A stretch of DNA of 47,707 nt from positions 1-47,707 of the IMG/VR virus record IMGVR_UViG_3300027848_000035; one strand, given 5' to 3'. Below, in pieces: positions 1 through 7,656 of this stretch. Under the pieces are notes generated by a model that saw only the letters and a list, made by a program, of their open reading frames with translations, was not told the DNA's origin and did not search any database. Within the stretch, counting starts at the first letter, position 1. Every line of letters begins with the position of its first letter. Source of the DNA: a virus. The position numbers were made by a program, and so were the translations under genes.

Positions 1-33
1 AATCTTCAAGTCACTATTGAATGCTTTGTACAT
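1..33 (-). CDS. 5' end of an unidentified gene, cut by the window edge
   Basis: An ATG overlaps the TAA stop of the preceding gene in a TAATG arrangement and has a strong GGAAG ribosome binding site about 5 bases upstream. Only 11 codons are visible (MYKAFNSDLKI), so no function can be given. The start is believable because this coupling style is used throughout the window. Confidence 0.5.
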   Translation of the reverse strand, partial: MYKAFNSDLKI

Positions 34-278
34 TATTCTTCCTTTTCGTTGTCATCTTCGATTCGTAGGATGGCGTCCGCTAGTCTGGTTACATACGCCG
101 CGTGTTTTTCATCTGCCAATAGTAAGTATCCTACTCCTTGCTTTTGAAACGCCGCGACCTTGCCATTTAATACGGTCGTTGCCGCCAGACGAGATTCAGG
201 TGGGTACACTTGGCAAGTGCCACCTAGACTCTCAATCAAGCTACAGATAACCAGCACGTTCTCATAGTCAATTAACAT
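33..278 (-). CDS. Small hypothetical protein, 81 aa
   Basis: I do not recognise this protein. It starts MLIDYENVL, is soluble and mixed in composition, and ends in an acidic tail (IEDDNEKEE). The frame is open further upstream, but the ATG at 278 has an AAGGA ribosome binding site at good spacing and overlaps the end of the ribbon-helix-helix gene by only 11 bases, so I prefer it. It lies at the promoter-distal end of the DNA metabolism block and is followed by another coupled gene. No membrane segment or catalytic motif is visible. Confidence 0.6.
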   Translation of the reverse strand: MLIDYENVLVICSLIESLGGTCQVYPPESRLAATTVLNGKVAAFQKQGVGYLLLADEKHAAYVTRLADAILRIEDDNEKEE

Positions 279-462
279 CGGTATCCTTAATAACCTCGCG
301 GGTCTTTTGGCACTCAAACTTTTCCCCAAGGAGATGCTGGCGAAGCACAGTAATTACCTCTTGGTTAAGAGAGGTGTTCTTATGCTTTGCCAGCTTCTTG
401 AAGAACTTAAGAATCCATATTTGATCATCGGGGAAATGGATATTAGCTCTTTTCTCGCTCAT
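268..462 (-). CDS. Arc/CopG-type ribbon-helix-helix protein
   Basis: This 64-residue protein fits the ribbon-helix-helix pattern of Arc, Mnt and CopG repressors. A short N-terminal strand (ANIHFPDD) is followed by a basic amphipathic helix (FFKKLAKHKNTS) and a second helix (LNQEVITVLRQHLLG) beginning with the usual Ser-Leu-Asn. Such proteins bind DNA as dimers through the N-terminal strand and repress transcription. It has a GAGGA ribosome binding site just before the ATG and follows the 237-aa gene directly. The tail after residue 48 is charged and probably flexible. The target operator is not visible. It could be an autoregulator of this block; the fold call is fairly secure, the role is inferred. 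Confidence 0.65.
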   Translation of the reverse strand: MSEKRANIHFPDDQIWILKFFKKLAKHKNTSLNQEVITVLRQHLLGEKFECQKTREVIKDTDVN

Positions 463-1176
463 CTATGTCCTCGTGCTTACCACTTCTAGGTTAACGCCGA
501 ATATGTTCTCCACGATTGCGATGTACTTTTCAAGAGCCTGTAGCTTATTATCTTCAGGACTAGCTAATAAGTATGACGCCGCAATGTACTCTAACTGGGC
601 GGCCTCTTTCTCCAACTCCTGGTGATCTTTGGCCAACCTCATTGCCAGCCGAATTACTTCTGCCTGCTCCTCCGACGCTACAAAGTTTAACTTAGCCCAC
701 TTAGGATTGTCGTCCAAGTCTTGGTATTCCATTTGATCCCCCGACTGAGACTCATTGATATTGTCTCTCAGATCATTCTGGGAATTATTCTCTGCCTTTT
801 CTAGCCAGTCTTCTACATTAGTTTCATCGACTCGCGGCAGTAGCATCTTGAGCTTAGCCCAAGAGATTTCATTAATACGCTCTTGGGGGATCTTCAGGTC
901 CAGGATAAACGTTTCATATACTCGCATGAAGGTACGAATACTTGACGTGTCATACGAGAATTCTATCATCGCTGCTTGATATACTGATGTGTATGCCTTT
1001 GTTTCGCCATTTTCCTGGTAAGTCCAGTCCTTATAATATCCTTTCTCATTAGCCTCATAAAGCAGGTGCCCGAAGGCTACATTAGACATACTGCGAAGTC
1101 GGTTAATCTTCCGCAGGTTTTCCAGCACTGACTGAGACGGGTTGTCTTCTCGGATTTCAATCGATAGTTCGTTCAT
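463..1176 (-). CDS. Hypothetical phage protein, 237 aa, helical
   Basis: This is an almost entirely helical, charged protein. A central stretch (INEISWAKLKMLLPRV, then NVEDWLEKAENNS) resembles a pattern I have seen in uncharacterised phage and mobile-element proteins where SW-x-K is followed by a W-L-E-K-A helix. An acidic, Gln/Asn/Ser-rich linker sits around residues 125-155 (DNINESQSGDQMEYQDLDD). The C-terminal 80 residues form another helical region rich in Ala and Glu. Its ATG overlaps the stop of the HD-domain gene by four bases (ATGA), indicating translational coupling. I cannot assign a function; a DNA-binding or regulatory role is only a guess from its small RHH neighbour. Confidence 0.7.
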   Translation of the reverse strand: MNELSIEIREDNPSQSVLENLRKINRLRSMSNVAFGHLLYEANEKGYYKDWTYQENGETKAYTSVYQAAMIEFSYDTSSIRTFMRVYETFILDLKIPQERINEISWAKLKMLLPRVDETNVEDWLEKAENNSQNDLRDNINESQSGDQMEYQDLDDNPKWAKLNFVASEEQAEVIRLAMRLAKDHQELEKEAAQLEYIAASYLLASPEDNKLQALEKYIAIVENIFGVNLEVVSTRT

Positions 1177-1688
1177 TTTAGTTTCCCAAATTGGATAAGA
1201 AAGTCGTCAAAGGTTGAATCAATAATTAGCAGGGTAGGAGAACCCACATAGTCTTTAATCCTTTGATACAAAGGCTCTCCTTCTACTGGGGTTGTCGCCA
1301 TGTGGAACATCTCAATAAAGCATAGGTCAAGGTCCATTTCATTTACCCGAGGAGACATAACTTCAGGTAACCCATATTTTTTACGAATAACTGAATCAAA
1401 CATAGCCTCTATTTTTTTATACTCCGGTAATATGGACTTTAATGGTCTTGATACGTCACCTAAATATGCCTCCGCCGCGTCGTGAAGCAGGAATTCTAAC
1501 TTGTACTCATCCTCAATATGCCTTGTCCCAGTTAGGGAATGGTCTCGGACTGAGTAAAATTGATCGCAATGCCCAGTAAATCTACAGATATTCCCCAACG
1601 CCCAAGCGATATCCGGTAAGTTGATCTTACTAGGGTCTGGGTCTTGAAGGTCTATCTTATTGCCGGATTTTGTGTAAATATATGTCAC
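1173..1688 (-). CDS. HD-domain phosphohydrolase (YfbR-like)
   Basis: This is a 171-residue HD superfamily metal-dependent phosphohydrolase, most like bacterial YfbR 5'-deoxynucleotidases. Visible motifs are an early RFTGH, a YSVRDHS segment with the first ligand region, and the central LLHDAAEAYLGDV carrying the His-Asp pair, followed by PLK as in YfbR-type enzymes. The likely reaction is dephosphorylation of deoxynucleoside monophosphates, which would fit nucleotide-pool control in a phage replication block. The start is a GTG directly after the TAA of the upstream gene with a GAGGGGG ribosome binding site eight bases away. Substrate preference cannot be read from the sequence. Confidence 0.8.
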   Translation of the reverse strand: MTYIYTKSGNKIDLQDPDPSKINLPDIAWALGNICRFTGHCDQFYSVRDHSLTGTRHIEDEYKLEFLLHDAAEAYLGDVSRPLKSILPEYKKIEAMFDSVIRKKYGLPEVMSPRVNEMDLDLCFIEMFHMATTPVEGEPLYQRIKDYVGSPTLLIIDSTFDDFLIQFGKLK

Positions 1689-1985
1689 TTAAAATTCCCC
1701 CTCATCGTCGTCGTCTTCATCCAAATCTTCGTCATCAGAGTACGCATCGTATCCTAATAGCCTTTCTAAAGAGAAGTATAACCTGGCAGCCGCTTGGGCA
1801 CTTAACATGTGGGCATCCTTCACGTCACCCTTAATATCATAAAGCACTAGACATAGTACGTTATGGTCGGTGGCTTCTAAGGTATCAATACCTATTGTGC
1901 AAAGGTCTACCCTGTCGTGTAACTCAATTGTCTCCAAGTCTTTGGTCTTTTGATCCAGAAACTCTTGTATCTGCTTAAAGCTCAT
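1689..1985 (-). CDS. Small hypothetical protein with acidic C-terminus
   Basis: This 98-residue soluble protein is not recognised. It has an N-terminal amphipathic helix (MSFKQIQEFLDQKTKDLETI), a hydrophobic middle (NVLCLVLYDIKGD), and a helix starting AQAAARLYFSLERLL. The last 20 residues are almost all Asp and Glu. Acidic tails of this kind occur on DNA-metabolism partner proteins and DNA mimics, but nothing here proves that role. It sits between a Vsr-like nuclease and the HD phosphohydrolase and overlaps the nuclease gene by 11 bases. Confidence 0.65.
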   Translation of the reverse strand: MSFKQIQEFLDQKTKDLETIELHDRVDLCTIGIDTLEATDHNVLCLVLYDIKGDVKDAHMLSAQAAARLYFSLERLLGYDAYSDDEDLDEDDDDEGEF

Positions 1986-2325
1986 ATCCGTGATTCCTTA
2001 ATAAGTCTTCTATGTTCTCTACCGCAATGTCTGGTCGATCCCTTACTTCCGCCGCGAGTAGCATTAAAACGGTATATCCCGCTACTACTACACTTCTGTA
2101 CTTTGTTACGTCGGATACTTGGGACTTAGTATTACCTCCATGCCCATACCCTCCCGATCCTTGGACCTCTACTAGTATTTTAGTGCCATCTATTTGAAAG
2201 TCAAATACCCATTTGCGACTTGAGTAGTAATCCGTATCAGGCACTAGGTCTGAGTATTTTATTTGAGGTAGAAGTCTTCTACTTCCTTTCCATTGATTGT
2301 GTAAAATGATTTCTACTTCGTTCAT
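1975..2325 (-). CDS. Vsr/VRR-like PD-(D/E)XK endonuclease
   Basis: This 116-residue protein has the layout of small endonucleases of the restriction-endonuclease fold. A WVFDF strand supplies the first Asp, LVEVQG supplies an E-x-Q in place of E-x-K, a Gly-rich HGGN loop follows, and a SDVTKYRSVVVAGYTVLMLL segment resembles the Asp-x-x-(K/R) helix and final strand of Vsr and DUF559-type enzymes. The ATG at 2325 overlaps the stop of the exonuclease gene (ATGA), which fixes the start over longer alternatives. It lies in a run of recombination nucleases. Activity and specificity are unknown. Confidence 0.6.
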   Translation of the reverse strand: MNEVEIILHNQWKGSRRLLPQIKYSDLVPDTDYYSSRKWVFDFQIDGTKILVEVQGSGGYGHGGNTKSQVSDVTKYRSVVVAGYTVLMLLAAEVRDRPDIAVENIEDLLRNHGYEL

Positions 2326-3134
2326 TTTACCCATTTTTCCCACTCCTGCTTTTCGCGGTCCACATTCTCTAACCACTGGGCAAAGGACATCCCTAGAATA
2401 TCCTCCTCTGTTCGCCCTTCTGGTAACGGTAGGGTGTTGTTCTCTATTGCTGTGAAGATTGTCCTGGACAGTTCCTTAGTCTGTTCCCAGATATAGTCTT
2501 CCCCTTCATACCAAATGGTCTTAAGGGTCATGTCACTCTTGTTGACGAACAAGAATAATGTCCCTGGTTTATCAATGATCTTCTGGGTACATGCTGCTTG
2601 CACTCTGTAAGCGTACTTGATATCCGCCGAAGTTCTTATCTCCTTGTAGAGATCCGCCGAAATCGACTTAATTTCTAGGTGGATAAGTTCGCTGGTATCC
2701 GGAACCTCTTTACCTACCTTAGCCCCTAGTGCCTTGGTCGCCTCTTTAGCTAACAGGCCGTCGATCCTGCCAGAGATTCTAAACTCTTTGTTCTCAATCC
2801 GGACCTCCTCGTACTTCCCTGAGTATTGAGGAAACAATACCCCCATTTTGTGCAATGCTTGCTGGATGTAATCATGGATGACATCCCCGCATTTAGTATG
2901 AAGGTCTCCAGTCCAAGCCATGCTAAATGGGGCGGGCTTGTGGTAATTCAGTACGAAGTCAGTCGGATTCGTGTAAGCAATACTGCTTAACCATAACCTT
3001 TCTTTTAAGTAAGGTGTCCCTGGTGTCTTAGCCTTTTCAAGCAACCGCTTAATCTCCGCAGCGGTAACCGGGGCAAGGGTTCGTTTGTGAGCAAATTTAG
3101 GAAGATTATCAACCTTTAGTGCGTCTTTGAACAT
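2322..3134 (-). CDS. RecB/Cas4-like PD-(D/E)XK exonuclease
   Basis: This 270-residue protein shows the order of motifs of RecB-family nucleases: GDVIHDYIQ (motif with conserved His), ISGRIDGLL (G-x-x-D), IHLEIKS (E-x-K), and YRVQAACTQ (the Q-x-x-x-Y-like helix). Phage members act as 5'-3' or recombination exonucleases making single-stranded DNA for a RecA-like recombinase, which is encoded 0.4 kb upstream. No Cys cluster typical of Cas4 iron-sulfur centres is seen, so a lambda-exonuclease-like or AddB-nuclease-like role is more probable than true Cas4. The ATG at 3134 has an AGGAG site seven bases upstream and is preferred over an upstream TTG. Confidence 0.75.
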   Translation of the reverse strand: MFKDALKVDNLPKFAHKRTLAPVTAAEIKRLLEKAKTPGTPYLKERLWLSSIAYTNPTDFVLNYHKPAPFSMAWTGDLHTKCGDVIHDYIQQALHKMGVLFPQYSGKYEEVRIENKEFRISGRIDGLLAKEATKALGAKVGKEVPDTSELIHLEIKSISADLYKEIRTSADIKYAYRVQAACTQKIIDKPGTLFLFVNKSDMTLKTIWYEGEDYIWEQTKELSRTIFTAIENNTLPLPEGRTEEDILGMSFAQWLENVDREKQEWEKWVK

Positions 3135-3468
3135 CAATTATCTCCTGGAAGTCAATCTGTGGGACAATTACCCACGTTTTGGGTGTGCCGAATGCGGTGT
3201 TTTCTAGTTCGATTAGTAGGCCGGGTCTTTTTCCTTCCTCCCTAGCCTCCTTGGATATCTTGGCAAGCTGAGTGCCAGATATGTTTATGGAAAGTTTGCA
3301 AGTGTACTTATGATCAAGTAGGAAGTCCCCTACTTGTATGTCGCCTTTCTTGCCGTCCAAGGCTCCTGACATTGGTACTCTTGATCCCCCCATGTCCTTT
3401 GCCTGATGCTTTTCCTTTCGGTTGGCGACAGACTTGTTATCTTGTTTTGGTCCTAACGGTCGTCTCAT
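3109..3468 (-). CDS. Probable Holliday-junction-resolvase-like nuclease
   Basis: This 119-residue basic protein begins with a Lys/Arg-rich tail. It then has KKGDIQVGDFLLDHK, matching the D-x(n)-(E/D)-x-K core of small PD-(D/E)XK phage nucleases, followed by a helix (QLAKISKEAREEGKRPGLLIEL) and WVIVPQIDF. The pattern KGD, (I/L)-(E/D)-x-K, L-x-x-I-x-x-E-A, W-x-(V/I)-x-P recurs in phage resolvase-like nucleases next to recombinases. It follows the recA-like gene after a terminator and overlaps the exonuclease gene. A ribosome binding site (AAAGG) precedes the ATG. The resolvase role is inferred from motif and position only. Confidence 0.55.
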   Translation of the reverse strand: MRRPLGPKQDNKSVANRKEKHQAKDMGGSRVPMSGALDGKKGDIQVGDFLLDHKYTCKLSINISGTQLAKISKEAREEGKRPGLLIELENTAFGTPKTWVIVPQIDFQEIIDVQRRTKG

Positions 3469-3483
3469 ATTTAACCTTTACAT

Positions 3484-3509
3484 AAAAATAGGGCACGGAT
3501 GTGCCCTAT
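3484..3509 (-). terminator. Rho-independent terminator after the recA-like gene
   Basis: A perfect 9-bp inverted repeat (ATAGGGCAC with GTGCCCTAT) closes a four-base loop. On the minus strand it runs into five T residues. It lies 22 bases after the stop of the RecA-like gene and before the ribosome binding site of the next gene, the expected place for an intrinsic terminator. Confidence 0.8.
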
Positions 3510-3530
3510 CAGAGAATGCCGACCTATACG

Positions 3531-4586
3531 CTATTTACCCGCAATCCTAGCGTATACCTTATTTCTAACTTCTGCGTAAAAGATGGGGTCACTTAGCTTA
3601 TCTACAAAGTCGTCTTGAACTCTGTATACTTCGCCAAATACTTCCCAACCGTCCTTGCCTTTAGATATCCAGTCACTTTGACCTTTAACAAAAGTCCAGA
3701 TGGTCTTTACGTTATCCACATATCCAATGGGGTGATTGTCCATCGGCATAGTAGCCATTTCAAAGGCGAACGCCTTTTTAGGGGAGGCGGTCTTATTCTT
3801 ATCAATCACGCCACTAAACTCACCCATGCCAAATCTAGAGGTTTTATCCTTTTGCAACTTGCCTTTTGCCAAGTATGTGATGGTGGATGAATAGAACTTC
3901 TGGCCCTTTCCGCCAGGAACCTCTCTTGGATCTCCCATCATAACAATCTTGTCTCGGAACTGGTTGATGCAAAACAGTGTAGTGTTCTGCCAAGCGTTGC
4001 TAACCTTTGATGAGATCCCCGCACTTACCCACTTACGAAAGCAATCATTGAGGACTAATGCCCTGCGTCCAAGTCCTGCCGACTCTTCTGCTGACTTCTC
4101 GTTCTCTTTACTGCTCATCACAGGCTCAAGGGAATCAATGATGACAAGCCCGGCAGCATGAGAACTAATAATGTCCCGCACTATGTCATTCATCATTTCC
4201 CCGTATGATGGGGACACTACTACAAAAGCATCTTCATCAAGGATTACTCCATTTGCCCTAGACCAATCAGGGTCAAAGGTGTTTTCAAGGTCAATGTAAA
4301 TAACTGGAGTGGGGTCAGAGTAGGTAGGATCTACCATACCCGTTTTCCAATTGATCAATTGAACTTGGGCGGCAGTCTTTAAGGCAATCGTGGTCTTAGC
4401 ACTGCTCTCTGGACCTACAATAAGGTTGATAGTTCCTGCCTTTAGTCCGCCGCCTAAGGCAATGTCGTAAGCCACTACTCCAGTTGAGTATCGGTATCCG
4501 TCATTAGCCTGACCAATCATTACGGCGTCTTTATACGCCTTTTTCCAATCCTTCTGAAGTTCTGACAATTTCAGTCTATCACTCAT
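3531..4586 (-). CDS. RecA/UvsX-like recombinase
   Basis: This 351-residue ATPase matches the RecA core. It has a TGVVAYDIALGGGLKAG entry region, a P-loop reading GPESSAKTT (residues 58-66), LVIIDSLEPVM as Walker B, and a CINQFRDK segment equivalent to the conserved Gln switch region. RecA normally reads GPESSGKTT, so the Gly before the Lys is Ala here (A63, K64). The protein would coat single-stranded DNA and drive strand exchange in phage recombination-dependent replication. It overlaps the preceding small gene by four bases (ATGA) and is followed by a clear terminator, with resolvase and exonuclease genes next. Confidence 0.88.
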   Translation of the reverse strand: MSDRLKLSELQKDWKKAYKDAVMIGQANDGYRYSTGVVAYDIALGGGLKAGTINLIVGPESSAKTTIALKTAAQVQLINWKTGMVDPTYSDPTPVIYIDLENTFDPDWSRANGVILDEDAFVVVSPSYGEMMNDIVRDIISSHAAGLVIIDSLEPVMSSKENEKSAEESAGLGRRALVLNDCFRKWVSAGISSKVSNAWQNTTLFCINQFRDKIVMMGDPREVPGGKGQKFYSSTITYLAKGKLQKDKTSRFGMGEFSGVIDKNKTASPKKAFAFEMATMPMDNHPIGYVDNVKTIWTFVKGQSDWISKGKDGWEVFGEVYRVQDDFVDKLSDPIFYAEVRNKVYARIAGK

Positions 4587-4918
4587 TTAATCAGCTTCCG
4601 TTCTTTTAGCATGTCCACGAACTCCTCAAGACTAGGGGATAGGAATTCATCCAACTTGTCACCGGCTACCTTAAATGCGTCGTCTAGTTCCTCCACATAA
4701 GTAGGCAGGCTTACTGTAACAGATACTTTCGCACTGTTATAATCCCCTAGTGATTTGGTTAGCCCGCCTGTGATGCTCACCTGGGCTGTAGGGACATTCG
4801 CAAACGTATGTACTTCGACTGTCCGAACCTCATCCTCCATTGCATCCTCCTTGTTAAATCGACTAGGGCAATACTGCCGCGACACAACTACAACGGTTTC
4901 TAATTTCTTCTCTGTCAT
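4583..4918 (-). CDS. Conserved phage protein of unknown function
   Basis: This 111-residue acidic protein looks like a phage family I have seen near recombination genes. A strand pattern (TAQVSITGGLTKSLGDYNSAKVSVTVSLP) is followed by helices beginning YVEELDDAFKVA. The core is 'x-V-S-V-x-G-x-x-x-x-L-G-x-Y-x-S-x-x-V-x-V'. No catalytic residues stand out. The ATG at 4918 follows an AAGAAGAG ribosome binding site and is better than a GTG upstream. It is coupled to the RecA-like gene by an ATGA overlap, so it may be an accessory to recombination, but its biochemical role is unknown. Confidence 0.65.
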   Translation of the reverse strand: MTEKKLETVVVVSRQYCPSRFNKEDAMEDEVRTVEVHTFANVPTAQVSITGGLTKSLGDYNSAKVSVTVSLPTYVEELDDAFKVAGDKLDEFLSPSLEEFVDMLKERKLIK

Positions 4919-4952
4919 TTTCTCTTCTTTCTTAAGTAACACGAAATTTGAT

Positions 4953-6230
4953 CTACTTGAATCCTAGTTTTACAGACTGCCTTCTGATCTTATGGGATAT
5001 CGACTTCAGGTAAGGAGTCTGGATTATTGGGTAAATAATAAGTGGGGTCTTTTTACCCTTGTGTTCTCTTGTTATCCTCCCTGCAACTTGTTCTAAGTCG
5101 CCAACTGGGGTGCCTACTACCAATGTATCCAATGAAGGGATATCTGTTCCTTCTGATATCTTACTAATGGTGCTAAGAATAATTCTCGACTTCGATGCCT
5201 CTTCCTTGGTGATCTTTGATCCTCCTACATACAGTACGCTGTCCAATCCTTTGGACATTAAGGCGAGTTTCATTAGATTTAACTGCTCTTTTCTGTGGGA
5301 TGTGAACAGTATTTGCCGCCCCTCCTTATATAGGTCCGCAATCGTTATGGCTAGTTCACACACTAATGTTTGATTATTGCCAACTGCCGTAAGAATCTTG
5401 GAGTGGCTTATCTTCCCACGAATAAAACATTGCTGCTGGTTTATCCCTACTCGGTACTCCGGGAATCTAATGTGACGAGGCCCTGATGAATTAGTATCTT
5501 TGACCACAGGATCAATTGGGCCGAACATTACCCTCCAAATTTTATCGAGTTTGTCGCTCCTACGCCAAGTGGCGGACACTCCTAACTTGTATCTAGCCGG
5601 AATTCTCTTGATGATATTCATCATGGACTGGGCGGGGAGGTGGTGCCCCTCATCGATAAGCAAACATCCAAAATGGTCAGTAAACCCACTAGGAAGATTA
5701 TCCAGATTCTTTGTAAGAGTCTGCATGGTAGCACATACTACCGGATGCTTCCAATCCCAAGTGTCTTGCTGAACAATCCCACAAGTCTGCCCAAAGAAAT
5801 TCTCGGATGTATCTACCCATTGCTTGATAAGGTCTGTCTTATGGACTATGATAAGGGCATTAGTGTTAAGCTTACTTATGACTGCCGTTCCTACTAATGA
5901 CTTGCCAAATCCTGTGTAAGCTTGAATTAGGCAGGACCGGTACTGAATTAAATTACTCAGTGCCTTGTCTATGCAGGATCGTTGTCCTTTACGGTAATCG
6001 CCTTTGAATTCGGGCCAGTGGGCTTTAGGGAAAGATGTAAGGTCTGTACCTGGGAGTCCTTGCTTTCTTGCCCAATAGGAGGGAAGAGCAATCTCTTGAC
6101 CGTCAATCTGCCAGCAGTCGATAGTTTTAGTACCCACATAATTCTCTCCAGTAATTCGTAGTTCGTTTCGAATGAATCGCATGTCTACGTCATCCTTATC
6201 GGTGATATAGCTTCCTTCGTATCGAGCCAT
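4953..6230 (-). CDS. SF2 DNA helicase, UvsW/RadD-like
   Basis: This 425-residue superfamily 2 helicase carries the ordered motifs: an upstream RKGQRSCIDKAL (Q-motif-like), Walker A AYTGFGKS, motif Ia (ALIIVHKTDLIKQW), Walker B LLIDEGHH in place of the usual DEAH or DECH, motif III GVSAT, then in the second RecA domain ILFTSHR, ILSTISKISEGTDIP, and motif VI QVAGRITR. Such enzymes in phages branch-migrate and remodel recombination or stalled-fork intermediates, as T4 UvsW does. The start has an AAGGA site 7 bases upstream. The gene stands alone after a terminator and precedes the small recombination gene. Confidence 0.88.
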   Translation of the reverse strand: MARYEGSYITDKDDVDMRFIRNELRITGENYVGTKTIDCWQIDGQEIALPSYWARKQGLPGTDLTSFPKAHWPEFKGDYRKGQRSCIDKALSNLIQYRSCLIQAYTGFGKSLVGTAVISKLNTNALIIVHKTDLIKQWVDTSENFFGQTCGIVQQDTWDWKHPVVCATMQTLTKNLDNLPSGFTDHFGCLLIDEGHHLPAQSMMNIIKRIPARYKLGVSATWRRSDKLDKIWRVMFGPIDPVVKDTNSSGPRHIRFPEYRVGINQQQCFIRGKISHSKILTAVGNNQTLVCELAITIADLYKEGRQILFTSHRKEQLNLMKLALMSKGLDSVLYVGGSKITKEEASKSRIILSTISKISEGTDIPSLDTLVVGTPVGDLEQVAGRITREHKGKKTPLIIYPIIQTPYLKSISHKIRRQSVKLGFK

Positions 6231-6257
6231 TATGAGTCCTTATCTACCATCTGTCGT

Positions 6258-6294
6258 AAAAATATCCCTGAGGAGCCTAATGACCCCCCAGGGA
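6258..6294 (-). terminator. Probable terminator after the serine protease gene
   Basis: A 6-bp stem (TCCCTG with CAGGGA) can be extended inward by imperfect G-C pairs. On the minus strand it is followed by TATTTTT. It lies directly downstream of the trypsin-like protease gene and upstream of the helicase ribosome binding site. Confidence 0.6.
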
Positions 6295-6299
6295 ACTAA

Positions 6300-6953
6300 T
6301 TAAAAGTCGAATTTATATCTCTTGGCTTGATCAACCACTAGCTTGAGACTGGATAAGCTACAGGCTTTGCCAGGGCCTGCTAAAGTTCCGGACTTTCCCA
6401 TGTAAAGTGACTGCCCGCTGAGAATAATTCCCATCAACTTTCCATCGTGTAAGACAGCACCTCCACTATCCCCGTGAATAAATGGGCCATCGATAAATGT
6501 TCCCGTTCTCTCACCCGTTCCTACGCAAGTCTTAACGGTCCAATGCCTGATCTTATCTTGGAGAGTTGGTCCCCAACCTAAGCACTCCACCTCGATTCCC
6601 CCCGTAGGAACATCCTCGTACACGCTTAAAATCTTTATGTTATCCGTCCTCTTTATCATCAATACCGCAAGGTCACTGCTCTCTTTAACTATCACTAATA
6701 AGGCATTATGTGTTATGCCTTTATGGTCGATGACTTGCAACTTGGCTTGTTCATCGACCACATGAGCAGCGGTTACTAAGAATAAGTGGTCTTCTGTTGA
6801 GTGTACCGCTACTGCGGACCCTTTGCTGGCACTTATCAATGACCCATCATGTGAGGTAATGTAAGCTTTTACTCTTACCATTGAGTCCTCATGCCTGGTA
6901 TGTTCGACGTAGTTAAAGTCAAACATCATCATTAACATTAGAAACTTGATCAT
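6300..6953 (-). CDS. Trypsin-like serine protease, exported or membrane-anchored
   Basis: This 217-residue protein has the full chymotrypsin-fold catalytic triad: His64 in VTAAHVV, Asp94 in SSDLAVL, and Ser163 in HGDSGGAV. The segment from about residue 46 to 200 is a complete protease domain. The N-terminus is short and Met/Leu/Phe-rich (MIKFLMLMMMFDFNYV) and may be a weak signal or membrane anchor, though the charge pattern is atypical. No PDZ domain is present, unlike DegP. An AAGGAAG ribosome binding site precedes the ATG. Its place between PhoH and a helicase is odd for a protease. Possible roles include cleaving a host defence or envelope protein, or processing phage proteins; the sequence does not decide. 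Confidence 0.85.
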   Translation of the reverse strand: MIKFLMLMMMFDFNYVEHTRHEDSMVRVKAYITSHDGSLISASKGSAVAVHSTEDHLFLVTAAHVVDEQAKLQVIDHKGITHNALLVIVKESSDLAVLMIKRTDNIKILSVYEDVPTGGIEVECLGWGPTLQDKIRHWTVKTCVGTGERTGTFIDGPFIHGDSGGAVLHDGKLMGIILSGQSLYMGKSGTLAGPGKACSLSSLKLVVDQAKRYKFDF

Positions 6954-6974
6954 AAGGTACTTCCTTAGTTAAGG

Positions 6975-7640
6975 CTAATCTTCTAGTCTCCCTAGAACAT
7001 CTTTAAGTATTCCCGATCTTTGGATATCATTATAATCTAATTCGCAAACTCCTACGAATTCTGAAGGTTCTAATCTATTGACACATTCCATAAATCCTGA
7101 CTTTTCTGCCAAATCTGTTTGCCGAGTATCCCCGCACACTACCGCACGGGAGTTTTGGCCTAATCGACTCAAGAATAGTTTTATTTGAGACATATCACAG
7201 TTCTGGGCCTCATCCAATACGGTAAAGCAGTTGTGGTGATTTCTGCCTCGCATCAGTTCAAGAGGGGATAGTTTAATCACCCCTTGTTCAATGAGCATTC
7301 TTACCGTGGCTGGCCCAAAGATAGAATCAAGTTCATCTATCAAGGGCGTCATAAACGGCATAAATTTCTCAAGTTCGCTTCCGGGCAAGAATCCTAACCC
7401 GTTACCCGTTTGAACCATAGGGCGGCTCAAAATGATATTCTTAACCCTACCCTGAGATAATGCCTGAGCTGCCTTGAATACGGCGATTGCCGATTTACCC
7501 GTCCCAGCCGGGCCATAACAAAGCGTAATAGGATTATTCTCTATGGAATAGAAGTAGTCGGATTGATTATCTGTAGCTGGCTTCAACTTTCTTAGTAATG
7601 CTAGGGGAGGTAGTTCAGGTACTTGAGATTTTTTAGCCAT
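6975..7640 (-). CDS. phoH: PhoH-like ATPase
   Basis: This 221-residue protein is a PhoH-family P-loop ATPase. It has Walker A LCYGPAGTGKSAIA, the family signature (I/L)-L-S-R-P-M-V-Q-T-G-N-G-L-G-F-L-P-G, a PLELMRGR segment, Walker B FTVLDEAQN, and the late motif AVVCGDTRQTDL. PhoH proteins are common in phages, and ATPase or RNA-helicase activity has been reported for some, but the phage role is not settled. The ATG at 7640 has an AAAAGG site five bases upstream; the longer frame overlapping the polymerase gene is less likely. It lies immediately after DNA polymerase. Confidence 0.92.
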   Translation of the reverse strand: MAKKSQVPELPPLALLRKLKPATDNQSDYFYSIENNPITLCYGPAGTGKSAIAVFKAAQALSQGRVKNIILSRPMVQTGNGLGFLPGSELEKFMPFMTPLIDELDSIFGPATVRMLIEQGVIKLSPLELMRGRNHHNCFTVLDEAQNCDMSQIKLFLSRLGQNSRAVVCGDTRQTDLAEKSGFMECVNRLEPSEFVGVCELDYNDIQRSGILKDVLGRLED

Positions 7641-7656
7641 TGGTGCCTTTTCGGAG

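Noticed and set aside
2322-3134. True Cas4 of a CRISPR adaptation module
   Set aside because: The nuclease motifs fit, but Cys ligands for an iron-sulfur cluster, a CRISPR array and other cas genes are all missing; a recombination exonuclease is more likely.
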